25,578 nt of DNA. Source: JBDGPU01 sp042219525 (GTDB lineage Archaea; Halobacteriota; Halobacteria; Halobacteriales; Haloferacaceae). A model generated the notes under the pieces. It made no database searches and was not told where the DNA came from. It saw only the letters and a program-made list of their open reading frames with translations. This document shows positions 10,794-17,596 of the stretch, piece after piece; within the stretch, counting starts at the first letter, position 1; every line of letters begins with the position of its first letter. Where the stretch lies: contig JBDGPU010000207.1 of NCBI GenBank assembly GCA_042219525.1, forward strand, positions 1 through 25,578, read 5' to 3'. Both the position numbers and the translations under genes were made by a program.

Positions 10794-11360
10794 ATGGAGC
10801 GTCGACAGCTTCTCAAGACAGCCGGTGTCCTCGGAACGGGCGGTTTAACAAGCCTCGCGGGCTGTACGGGCGGGAGCGAAGACGGCGAGAGTGGTGCTGC
10901 ACCGACGGCTACCAAGACACAGGAAACGGCCGATGGTTCCGCGGACTCGAATACGGTCATGATGGTCACCGACGGCAGCCAATATTATTTCGACCCTATC
11001 GGTCTGTTCGTCGAACCAGGCGAGACAGTCACATTCGAAATCAAGAACGGGAGTCACTCGGCGACGGCGTACAAGAAAGGAACGAGCACTGCATCGGTAA
11101 CCCGGATCCCCGAAGGAGCAGAAGCGTTCAACAGCGAAACCCTGAGCGAGAAAGGGGCGACGTACGAACACACGTTCGAAACGCCAGGAACATACGATTA
11201 CTTCTGTATTCCACACAAGTCTCTGGGCATGGTCGGTCGAATCGTCGTCGGTGAGCCGGGTGGCCCAGCTGAAGGCAGCATGCCGCCGGATGGAAAGGTC
11301 CCGAAGAGCCAGACCATCGTAGATCAAGGCAGTGTGTCGTACAGCGAGTTCTCCGGATAG
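10794..11360 (+). CDS. Halocyanin-like blue copper lipoprotein (Tat)
   Basis: A 188-residue cupredoxin predicted to be exported by Tat and anchored by a lipid. RR at residues 3-4 is followed by a hydrophobic stretch and the lipobox LAGC, with Cys24 as the likely first mature residue. A Ser/Thr/Gly-rich linker precedes a plastocyanin-like domain (about 54-153). Type 1 copper ligands are visible as His88 (GSHSATAY), Cys138 and His141 (YFCIPH) and Met146 (GMVG). An extension of about 35 residues rich in Pro and Gly follows. It should carry single electrons at the outer membrane face. It resembles the second cupredoxin at 18872, which has the same YFCIPH..GMVG ending. It is monocistronic as far as I can see. 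The neighbouring Zn/Cd ATPase is divergent. Its redox partner is unknown. Confidence 0.92.
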   Translation: MERRQLLKTAGVLGTGGLTSLAGCTGGSEDGESGAAPTATKTQETADGSADSNTVMMVTDGSQYYFDPIGLFVEPGETVTFEIKNGSHSATAYKKGTSTASVTRIPEGAEAFNSETLSEKGATYEHTFETPGTYDYFCIPHKSLGMVGRIVVGEPGGPAEGSMPPDGKVPKSQTIVDQGSVSYSEFSG

Positions 11361-11620
11361 AAGCCGCGAAACGACACGGTCTACTCGAATCTGAACGGCA
11401 CGGATCGCGTGGGCAAAATCAGTCCTGACGCGAGGAGAACACAGCTGGCGACTCAGCTTGTAACCTGCGGTGGTACTCTTGATCGGTGTTCACGAACCCC
11501 CGACTGGCTTCTGTGGACATTGATTCCGATTTGCATTCACTGCATACGTTCAGCAGGCAACTCTTTATCATGACTGCCTATCGTTTGGTTGAAATCGAGG
11601 GCTGAAGACTGACCGCTCTG

Positions 11621-12349
11621 TCAAAACCCGCCGGTCGCCGCCAGATAGGCTCCACCGAACTGCACCGCATTGTAAGCCCCGTGAATGACCGCTGGAACTG
11701 CGAGATTCCCAGTGTACACGTAAGCTGCACCGAGTACGAGGGCCAGTAGGAATGTGATACCGATATAAATGAATTTCCCCTCCCCCGATAGCGAGAAGAG
11801 GTGGATCGAAGCGAACAGGGCACTCGCCAAGACGACTGCCCTCGCAGGATTCAACGTTTCCTGGAGCGTCCCCTGAACGATCCCTCGGTACAACAGCTCC
11901 TCGCCTGGCCCTACTATCAGGAACGAGAGTGGAACGAGTAGCAGAAAGACTTCGGGATTCTTCTGGCCCGTTTCCATGATTTGATTCTGTGCCGACTCAA
12001 TCCCGAGTAATGAGATGACCGTCGATGCTGCAAAGAGTAGGCTCAGCAGCGTGACAGTACCGACAACAGTTACGATAACATCACGACTGTCCGGGACGCC
12101 GACCTGGACGAACTCATAGTCGAGGTCACGAACTTTGAGATAGAGGAGAGCCAGGCCCCCGAACGTCACTCCTTGTAACATGATCGTATTCACGACCAGT
12201 CGCAGTGACGGACGTGACGTAACATCGATTCCGAATGTGGCCAATGTTGTGGTAGTGATGAGAACGACCATACCCCCAATCAGGGTGGAGCTATACGTGA
12301 GTCCGATCGCAGACGCCACCGAGTAGAGTCGTGAAGATGACTGTGTCAT
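11621..12349 (-). CDS. CPBP-family intramembrane metalloprotease
   Basis: A 242-residue polytopic membrane protein with about eight hydrophobic segments. The C-terminal half carries the CPBP (CAAX protease/Abi) motifs: GPGEELLYRG with Glu150, Glu151 and Arg155, then ASIHLF with His183, then VIHGAYNAVQF with His223 and Asn227. These residues line the zinc-dependent membrane active site of Rce1-like proteases. In prokaryotes the family includes bacteriocin-immunity and regulatory proteases. The substrate here is unknown. The start at 12349 follows an inverted repeat (12365-12389) that overlaps the expected promoter. The gene is divergent from the winged-helix gene and is the only member of this block without an obvious metal-handling role. 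A role in processing a membrane-bound regulator is conceivable, without evidence. Confidence 0.88.
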   Translation of the reverse strand: MTQSSSRLYSVASAIGLTYSSTLIGGMVVLITTTTLATFGIDVTSRPSLRLVVNTIMLQGVTFGGLALLYLKVRDLDYEFVQVGVPDSRDVIVTVVGTVTLLSLLFAASTVISLLGIESAQNQIMETGQKNPEVFLLLVPLSFLIVGPGEELLYRGIVQGTLQETLNPARAVVLASALFASIHLFSLSGEGKFIYIGITFLLALVLGAAYVYTGNLAVPAVIHGAYNAVQFGGAYLAATGGF

Positions 12350-12364
12350 GAGGGGACTAGTGGT

Positions 12365-12411
12365 CGACTTTTGTGTTGGCTACACAAGTCGTCTTTGAAA
12401 CCTGTGTTGGC
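12365..12411. promoter_or_regulatory. Inverted and direct repeats at the protease promoter
   Basis: TTGTGT and ACACAA form an inverted repeat with a 5-base spacer at 12371-12387, extended imperfectly by GACTT/GTC outside. TGTGTTGGC occurs at 12372 and again at 12403, 31 bp apart, about three helical turns. The pair overlaps the place where the protease promoter should lie (ACAAAAG on the minus strand), so this looks like an operator. Confidence 0.45.
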
Positions 12412-12480
12412 CCGGAGAAATTTTAGAGATGGCATCTTTCGAATCTCTTTAAGGAATCACGCTGAACGTTCGGATTCCGA

Positions 12481-12494
12481 CACCTCAAGAGGTG
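12481..12494. promoter_or_regulatory. Palindrome before the winged-helix gene
   Basis: CACCTC-AA-GAGGTG is a near-perfect 14-bp dyad. It lies about 30 bases downstream of a TATA-like CTTTAAGG (near 12446-12453), so it would sit at or just after the transcription start of the winged-helix/DUF7521 operon. It could be an autoregulatory operator or a small hairpin in the leader. Confidence 0.4.
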
Positions 12495-12577
12495 AGTGAT
12501 TGCGGCCTAACTCTTGGAACCAATCACGGCGCTACGCAAACGAAAATCGTACACCGCCCCACACGTATGATCCGCTA

Positions 12578-12955
12578 ATGGGAGACAACTCAGCGTCGTC
12601 AGAGGACCCTCCGAAGTTACAAGAGGTCCTCGATGCGCTGGACGACCCCGACTGTCGGGCCATTCTCCGTCAAGCCGCAGCACCCATGACTGCAAAAGAA
12701 CTCGCCAACACCTGTGACATTCCGACCTCGACGCTGTATCGAAAGCTGGACCTCCTTACATCGGCATCACTGATCCGCGAACATGAAGCTGTCAATCCGA
12801 AAGGGGGCCGTCTCAGTAAATACGAACGTGATTTCGAAGATGTGACGATCTCGATGAACGAAAATCAAGCGTTGTCAGTCGATGTCGAACGACCCCCTCG
12901 AACTCCGGATGAACAGCTCACGAACATTTGGTCGGAGATGGGGGATGAATTATGA
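12578..12955 (+). CDS. Winged-helix DNA-binding regulator
   Basis: A 125-residue acidic protein. Residues 12-70 form an ArsR/TrmB-like winged helix: DALDDPDCRAILRQ, then MTAKELANTCDIPTSTLYRKLDLL as the helix-turn-helix, then LIREHEAV leading into the wing. The last 45 residues, including TISMNENQALSVDVE, look like a short beta and dimerisation region. There are only two cysteines (Cys26 and Cys46), and no ArsR-type metal box is visible, so metal sensing is not shown. The frame is open to a TTG at 12500, but I prefer the ATG at 12578, preceded by TGATCC, a partial Shine-Dalgarno match. It overlaps the next gene by 4 bp (ATGA). This regulator plus small membrane protein pairing recurs in haloarchaea. 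I would expect control of its own operon and perhaps of the divergent protease. Confidence 0.85.
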   Translation: MGDNSASSEDPPKLQEVLDALDDPDCRAILRQAAAPMTAKELANTCDIPTSTLYRKLDLLTSASLIREHEAVNPKGGRLSKYERDFEDVTISMNENQALSVDVERPPRTPDEQLTNIWSEMGDEL

Positions 12956-13230
12956 GTGAGACCGTCACGGCTATTGCTGCAGTCAAGGCAGTCATTCTCA
13001 TTTTGGGATGTGGAATTACCTACATCGCATACAAAGCGTATCGCCGGTCCGGTGACCGTTCGGTCGGTGTGCTCGGGGTCGGCTTTGGGATAATAACTGT
13101 TGGTGCGGTGATTTCAGGCGTGGCTTATCAGTTATTTTCCGTCTCGCTCACGAGCGGTATCCTCGTCAATAGCCTGTTCGTCGCCGTCGGGCTGGCGGTA
13201 ATCATGTACTCGCTTTATATGCAGCGCTGA
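12952..13230 (+). CDS. DUF7521-like small membrane protein
   Basis: A 92-residue protein with three predicted membrane helices, near residues 5-25, 38-60 and 66-88, separated by a basic loop (AYRRSGDRS). It has no catalytic motif. The fold and gene order match the haloarchaeal DUF7521 family, which commonly follows a winged-helix gene. The start codon overlaps the stop of the regulator, so the two are translationally coupled. The function is unknown. A membrane anchor or sensor partner for the regulator is the simplest idea, and it is inference from context only. Confidence 0.8.
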   Translation: MSETVTAIAAVKAVILILGCGITYIAYKAYRRSGDRSVGVLGVGFGIITVGAVISGVAYQLFSVSLTSGILVNSLFVAVGLAVIMYSLYMQR

Positions 13231-13473
13231 TGCGGGTTTCAAACCGACGACCGTTTCCGCTGTCTCACAGGTCGCACTGAACTTCGAGTTCCGTTCGTTC
13301 TCATTTTGATCCTCTGGTTCACCTACCAGCACGGAATTATGAGTAACCTCACTAATGAAACCAGAATGGCAGATGAGCTCTGAATTGGGTTCATCATCGG
13401 TTTGAACGGATAGCTGCTGTTCTCCACACTGTTCGGCAGCGGGGCTCCGGGCTAACGAGCCGACACACAGCTG

Positions 13474-13660
13474 CTACCGTGTCCGGGCTGTTTCCTGCTC
13501 ACCGTCCGGTAATTCTTGGCGTCGCCAGTAGTCGATTTCGCGGTCGATCTCCGGCAGAGCGAGATGTCACTTCATGCCGTCCATCCGCTCCCATTCTGTC
13601 ACGAGACACAGAATTTCGGTTCTCTCAGCAGCGTGGAGGCCCCTACGCTTAACATAGCTG
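13474..13660 (-). pseudogene. Possible decayed small gene with one stop
   Basis: On the minus strand one frame reads coherently with haloarchaeal composition: KRRGLHAAERTEILCLVTEW, then ERMDGMK, a TGA stop at 13567-13569, then HLALPEIDREIDYWRRQEL and an acidic tail ending at the TAG at 13474-13476. A TGG (Trp) to TGA change would explain the internal stop. No start codon is identifiable, and the frame continues into the CDF gene region. I do not recognise the family, and chance openness in GC-rich DNA cannot be excluded. Confidence 0.3.
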
Positions 13661-13678
13661 GTCAAAAAATCCAGTATA

Positions 13679-13686
13679 GGTGATCC
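13679..13686 (+). promoter_or_regulatory. Shine-Dalgarno site deciding a TTG start
   Basis: GGTGATCC is an exact match to part of the sequence complementary to the archaeal 16S rRNA 3' end. It lies three bases before the TTG at 13690. An in-frame TGA at 13681-13683 rules out any earlier start, and the nearest in-frame ATG is far inside the first membrane segments, so this site fixes the unusual start codon. Confidence 0.7.
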
Positions 13687-13689
13687 GGG

Positions 13690-14601
13690 TTGGGAACCGA
13701 ATATGGCCACGATGGGGGCCACGACCACGGCGGTGAACGGAGCATCCGGAAACTGGGTGGAGTCGCAGCCATCAATCTCGTTGGCTTCGCTATCGAACTC
13801 GCCGGGGGTCTCCTCTTTGGATCAGTGGCACTGATAGGCGACGCCTTCCACATGCTGTTCGACGCCCTTGCCTACGTCCTCGCCTTCGGTGCCGCCTACG
13901 TCTCTCGACGGGCCCAGCCTGGAGAGTACTGGTCGTACGGACTGGACCGCGTCGAACCGTTCACCGCGTTTCTGAACGGCATCCTCCTCGTGCCCATGGT
14001 GGGATATCTCGTCTGGGAATCCTATCAACGCTACCTCGACCCTGTCGAAATCGATCCGATGATGACCGCAGCACTCGCCACCGGCGGGTTGCTCGTAAAC
14101 TTCGGGTCCGTGTACTACCTGCAGGGTGGCGAGATGAACCTCAACGAGAAGGGCGCGTTCTACCACCTCCTCGGTGACACGGGTGCCTCCGTTGCTGTCA
14201 TCGTTTCGATGCTCGTCGTCGAGTTTACTGGGTCGACGCTCATTGACCCGATTACGGCGGTGCTGATCGCGGTCATCATTATCTGGTCCGCGGTGAAACT
14301 CCTCAGGGAGAGTGGTGAGATTTTCTTCCAACGAAGCCCAGTCTCCGTAGACGAAGTAGAGAATCGGTTGAAGGGTATCGAAGGAGTCGTCGACGTTGGC
14401 GACGTTCACATTTGGCAGCTGTCGAGCACGATCCGCGTGGCGTCTATGCATCTCACGGACGACGCAGCGTCGCTCGAGGAACGAGAGAGACTCAAAAAGC
14501 AGGCTGTTGACGTGCTTCACGAGGAGTTCGACGTCGACCACGCGACGATCGACATGGCCGCCGAAATGAGCGAATATGCGCGGGTCCCGGAACACCAGTG
14601 A
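13690..14601 (+). CDS. Cation diffusion facilitator (zinc efflux)
   Basis: A 303-residue CDF transporter that would export Zn or Cd in exchange for protons. A short His-rich N-terminus (YGHDGGHDHGG) precedes six membrane segments. The transport-site motifs are His54 to Asp58 in TM2 (GDAFHMLFD) and His159 to Asp163 in TM5 (YHLLGD). This HxxxD pair in both helices is the Zn/Cd-type signature rather than the Mn or Fe type. The cytoplasmic domain (about 205-303) includes VVDVGDVHIWQLSSTIRVASMHL, typical of the CDF dimerisation domain. The start is TTG, supported by a strong ribosome-binding site, with no usable ATG. The overlapping ATG at 13702 is in another frame and soon stops. The gene stands alone between decayed regions. 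It adds a second zinc exit route to the P1B-ATPase. Confidence 0.92.
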   Translation: MGTEYGHDGGHDHGGERSIRKLGGVAAINLVGFAIELAGGLLFGSVALIGDAFHMLFDALAYVLAFGAAYVSRRAQPGEYWSYGLDRVEPFTAFLNGILLVPMVGYLVWESYQRYLDPVEIDPMMTAALATGGLLVNFGSVYYLQGGEMNLNEKGAFYHLLGDTGASVAVIVSMLVVEFTGSTLIDPITAVLIAVIIIWSAVKLLRESGEIFFQRSPVSVDEVENRLKGIEGVVDVGDVHIWQLSSTIRVASMHLTDDAASLEERERLKKQAVDVLHEEFDVDHATIDMAAEMSEYARVPEHQ

Positions 14602-14914
14602 ACTACCGTTGAGTCAGTCCGGAAAGCGTTCCTCGACCGACTGCTCAAATACGACACGGGTGGGAAGGCAGTCGCGTTCGACTCGTCGGCTGGACTGGCG
14701 TCAGCGAAGAAATTCCAGTAGGTGACACGGCCTTACAACCCGGCGCCAAGGACCGAAATTCCAGCTATCGTCGCCAGCGGCCGCCCCGTGACCTTGCTCT
14801 GGCAGTCGGACCGATAGCTCAGCGAGGCAGCATGTTCCTGCGTTGTGGCTCGGTCGGATCGGTGTTGTATTTGTACCGACAAATTCAATAGTTAGTCCCG
14901 CCTAAATTTCTCAA
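14602..14914. other. Gene-poor stretch after the CDF gene
   Basis: In the CDF frame, the sequence after the stop reads a further 39 codons (VESVRKAFLDRLLKYDTGG and on), a TAG at 14719-14721, then 31 more codons ending in LLWQSDR and a stop. This could be debris of a lost gene, but I recognise no family. The last 35 bases are the promoter and operator of the broken DtxR copy. Confidence 0.35.
14892..14905. promoter_or_regulatory. TTAG-N6-CTAA operator, copy 1
   Basis: TTAGTCCCGCCTAA is an inverted repeat that ends 9 bases before the start of the broken DtxR gene. TTAGG/CCTAA half-sites are known for DtxR/IdeR regulators. The surrounding CAATAGTTAG is conserved with copy 2. Confidence 0.6.
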
Positions 14915-15225
14915 ATGTTACTGAATGCTGTGATGGAGGATTACATCAAAGTGATCTACCAGTTGCAGCATCAGACTGATGGACGGGTGAGACCCCCGAA
15001 ATCGCCACTAAGCTCGGGGTAAAATCCCCGACGGTCTCAAATATGATTGAAAAACTAGACGAACGCGATCTCGTCGACTACGAGAAGTATAAGGGGGTTC
15101 GGCTGACTTCGGAGGGCGCCCCTACCGCGTTAGAGATGGTCTGGCATTAACGTCTTCTCGAAGCCTAGCTTACCGAACACTTGGAATACGATTGGGACGA
15201 GGTTCACGAAGAGGCCGACCGATAA
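14915..15225 (+). pseudogene. Broken DtxR-family regulator (duplicate)
   Basis: A degenerate paralogue of the intact regulator at 15490, in the same orientation. It begins LLNAVMEDYIKVIYQLQ after the ATG. It loses one base near 14990-14996, so that the helix-turn-helix (EIATKLGVKSPTVSNMIEKL) continues in the next frame. Stops follow at 15148 (TAA), 15166 (TAG) and 15223 (TAA), all in the shifted frame. Homology fades after the EVHEEAD segment, so the last metal-binding helix and the whole C-terminal domain are missing. The promoter and operator are still recognisable. This is a tandem duplication in decay. A short DNA-binding peptide from it is possible but unlikely. Confidence 0.88.
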
Positions 15226-15465
15226 GATGAGACTAGTGTTCTCAATGCGTAGAGATTCACCAGACCGTCCTTCCAATCATTTCTTTATGCTCGTCTGGTA
15301 GATCTACGAAGGTGCTGTCCGACACTAGAAATACAACTAATCAGAAGGGATGAACCCGTCTTCGGCGCCGATTGAAGCTGTGTCAGCGTTCCGAATGACG
15401 GAGCTCGTGCACAAGATGGCCTTACCTCATCCACTCTATACTATTCACACCGGCAAATACAATAG
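15226..15465. other. Interval between the two DtxR copies
   Basis: No gene can be supported here. Short frames are interrupted, and the only recognisable element is the promoter of the intact regulator at its right end. I find no clear trace of the missing C-terminal half of the broken copy. Confidence 0.4.
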
Positions 15466-15479
15466 TTAGCCTCATCTAA
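15466..15479. promoter_or_regulatory. TTAG-N6-CTAA operator, copy 2
   Basis: TTAGCCTCATCTAA lies between a TATA-like CAAATACAATA (15454-15464) and the ATG at 15490, where bound repressor would block initiation. It suggests autoregulation of the DtxR gene. Confidence 0.65.
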
Positions 15480-15489
15480 AACTCGACTA

Positions 15490-16188
15490 ATGATACTAAA
15501 CGCCGTTATGGAGGACTACCTTAAGGCGATCTACCAGTTACAGAGTCGGACTGACGGACAGGTTAAAACCTCTGAGATTGCCGACCGGCTCGGGGTAAAA
15601 CCACCGACCGTTTCGAGTATGATCGAGAAGTTAGGTGAGCGGGACCTCATCGATTACGAGAAGTACAAGGGCGTGAGGCTGACCTCGGAGGGCAAAGCTG
15701 TCGCTTTGGAGATCATTCGTCATCATCGTCTCCTCGAAACCTACCTCACCGAGCACCTCGAGTACGAGTGGGACGAAGTCCACGAAGAGGCGGACGAACT
15801 CGAACACCACATCAGCGAGAAGTTCATTCAGCACGTCACCGAACTCCTCGACAATCCGGATGTCGATCCACATGGTGACCCGATTCCGAAGGAGAGTCTC
15901 GACCCGGTCGAGGAAGCGCGGGGCGAATCGATCACCGAATACGACGAGGGTGACGTCGTCGTGGTCGAACGGGTGAACGACGAGGACTCGGACGTCCTCC
16001 GCTACCTCTCCGAGCACAATATCACCCCCGGAACAGAGGTCACCGTCACCGAAGTCGCACCGTTCGGGATGGTCACGATTCGACCCCGTGGTGAAGACGA
16101 AGCCGCCTCGCTCCCCCGAGATGTCCTCGAACACATCCGCGTCCGCCCGGTTGCTGGCGACGCGCGCCCCGAGGACTTCCCTGCGTAG
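15490..16188 (+). CDS. DtxR-family metal-dependent regulator
   Basis: A 232-residue repressor of the DtxR/MntR/SirR family. Residues 5-65 are the winged helix (YLKAIYQLQ, SEIADRLGVKPPTVSSMIEKL, YKGVRLTSEG). The metal-binding and dimerisation helices follow with HHRLLETYL and EEADELEHHIS. Asp9, the first His of HHRLLE and the ELEH glutamate and histidine align by eye with MntR/DtxR ligands, while Lys12 replaces the MntR glutamate, so iron versus manganese cannot be decided. Residues about 150-225 form an SH3-like/FeoA-type domain (EGDVVVVERV, PGTEVTVTEVAPFGMVTIR). It is predicted to repress genes when metal is abundant. It carries an operator at its own promoter, and the same motif precedes the multicopper oxidase operon that follows 145 bp later. 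Confidence 0.93.
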   Translation: MILNAVMEDYLKAIYQLQSRTDGQVKTSEIADRLGVKPPTVSSMIEKLGERDLIDYEKYKGVRLTSEGKAVALEIIRHHRLLETYLTEHLEYEWDEVHEEADELEHHISEKFIQHVTELLDNPDVDPHGDPIPKESLDPVEEARGESITEYDEGDVVVVERVNDEDSDVLRYLSEHNITPGTEVTVTEVAPFGMVTIRPRGEDEAASLPRDVLEHIRVRPVAGDARPEDFPA

Positions 16189-16264
16189 TCAGACCGAGAA
16201 GCCGGGGGAGCGCGGTCGGCCACGACAACCTGGATTAGATTCTATCGAAACCATCAAACATCAG

Positions 16265-16271
16265 ATATAAG
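16265..16271 (+). promoter_or_regulatory. TATA-like box of the multicopper oxidase operon
   Basis: ATATAAG predicts transcription starting near 16294, which leaves a leader of about 40 nt before the ATG at 16334. Unlike most genes here, this message is therefore not leaderless. Confidence 0.55.
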
Positions 16272-16272
16272 T

Positions 16273-16286
16273 TTAGACTTCTCTAA
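16273..16286. promoter_or_regulatory. TTAG-N6-CTAA operator, copy 3
   Basis: TTAGACTTCTCTAA abuts the TATA-like box on its downstream side, between the box and the expected start. It matches the two DtxR-gene sites in both half-sites and spacing and puts the oxidase-ZIP operon under probable DtxR control. Confidence 0.6.
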
Positions 16287-16333
16287 CTCTCAGTTGTGAA
16301 TCGACCAATCGAAATGTTCAACGGTGATGATCG

Positions 16334-17596
16334 ATGGGACAGATAGACTACGAGAGCGCAGCAGAACAGACCGAGGAGTTGCAGAACCGGCTCGTCGACC
16401 GCCTCGACACCGAGTTGCTGACCGACCGACGGACGTTCCTCGGAGGCCTAGGTGCCGCCGGAAGTGCGGCCCTCGGTCTCGGGAGTTCGACGGCGAGCGC
16501 GGGCGGCGGACACGACGATGAAGAGGACGAGCACGGGAACTTCGGTGCGGTCGGCGAGTACCGAAACATGGACTTCGACCCCCACGAGTTCCTGCGGTCG
16601 TTCAACACGGGACGCGACGGCCAGGACAACGTCCCCCAGCGCGTGTACAAGGAAAACGGGCGGACGGTGCGTGAGTTCGAACTCACCGCCGTCGACACGA
16701 CCATCTCCATCGCCCCGGGCATCGAATTCCCCGCGTGGGCGTACAACGGTCAGGTGCCCGGACCGACGCTCCGTGCGGTTGAGGGTGACCTCATCCGGGT
16801 CAAGTTCAAAAACCTCGGTCGCCACGCGCACACGATTCATCCACATCTCCGGAATCTCAATCCAAAGATGGACGGGATTCCGCAGAACGGCCCGGGTGTC
16901 CTCGACACCGGCGAGTCGTTCACCTACGAGTGGATCGCCCAGCCCGCCGGCACGCACTTCTATCACTGTCACTCGCTCCCGCTGAAGGAGCACATCCACC
17001 GCGGGCTCTACGGAACGATCATCGTCGACCCGGACCCCGAACGCGTCAGGGAGAACCCACGCGACTACGTCAACTATCAGGGGCCGATGACCCGCGAACT
17101 CCGCAAGGAGCTCGTCGCGGAGGCCAAGAGCCGGAACCACGAGTACCCCGAGAACGACGAGGTACAGGAACTCGTGATGGTGATGAACGCCTTCGACACC
17201 AACTTCGACGGTGGCAACGAGGTGTACGCTGCCAATACCCGCGCGTTCGCCTACGGCGTCGGCGAAACAGATGGGCAAGGGAACTGGAAGCCCGGTCAGA
17301 CTATCCGGCCGATTCAGGTTGACGGGCAGAAACCCATTCGAATCTACCTCTCGAACGCGACGGAGTTCGACCTCATCAACTCGTTCCACACGCACTCGCA
17401 GTTCTTCGACTACTACGACCACGGCACGATGCTGAAGCCGACACGCAAGACTGTGGACACGATCGAGCAGGTACAGGCCCAGCGCGGCATCATCGAACTC
17501 GACTACTCCGACCACCAGCCCGGGCTGTACATGTTCCACGCCCACGTCTCGGAGTTCGCTGAACTTGGCTGGATGAGCTTCTTCGAGGTGGTCTAA
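16334..17596 (+). CDS. Two-domain multicopper oxidase, Tat-exported
   Basis: A 420-residue secreted or surface enzyme. A cytoplasmic lead of about 30 residues precedes the Tat motif DRRTFLGGLGAAG (RR at 32-33) and a likely cleavage near ASA-GGG. Two cupredoxin domains follow. Copper motifs are HTIHPH (166-171), HCHSLPLKEHIH (211-222), HTH (352-354) and HAH (402-404). The four HxH pairs are those needed for a trinuclear centre. Cys212 is in domain 1 and domain 2 has no equivalent cysteine, which places it with two-domain oxidases that keep the type 1 copper only in domain 1. The axial position after the ligand loop is Leu (GLYG) rather than the Met of nitrite reductase. The substrate could be Fe(II), Mn(II), Cu(I) or an organic molecule. 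The ZIP gene starts directly after its stop codon. Confidence 0.92.
   Translation: MGQIDYESAAEQTEELQNRLVDRLDTELLTDRRTFLGGLGAAGSAALGLGSSTASAGGGHDDEEDEHGNFGAVGEYRNMDFDPHEFLRSFNTGRDGQDNVPQRVYKENGRTVREFELTAVDTTISIAPGIEFPAWAYNGQVPGPTLRAVEGDLIRVKFKNLGRHAHTIHPHLRNLNPKMDGIPQNGPGVLDTGESFTYEWIAQPAGTHFYHCHSLPLKEHIHRGLYGTIIVDPDPERVRENPRDYVNYQGPMTRELRKELVAEAKSRNHEYPENDEVQELVMVMNAFDTNFDGGNEVYAANTRAFAYGVGETDGQGNWKPGQTIRPIQVDGQKPIRIYLSNATEFDLINSFHTHSQFFDYYDHGTMLKPTRKTVDTIEQVQAQRGIIELDYSDHQPGLYMFHAHVSEFAELGWMSFFEVV

Larger units (their letters stand above)
13231..13689. other. Gene-poor interval with decayed coding sequence
   Basis: No intact gene is visible. The 3' half holds a possible decayed minus-strand gene (listed separately) and the promoter and ribosome-binding site of the CDF gene. 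The first 240 bases contain short interrupted frames only. I see no transposase, tRNA or clear terminator. Confidence 0.5.
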
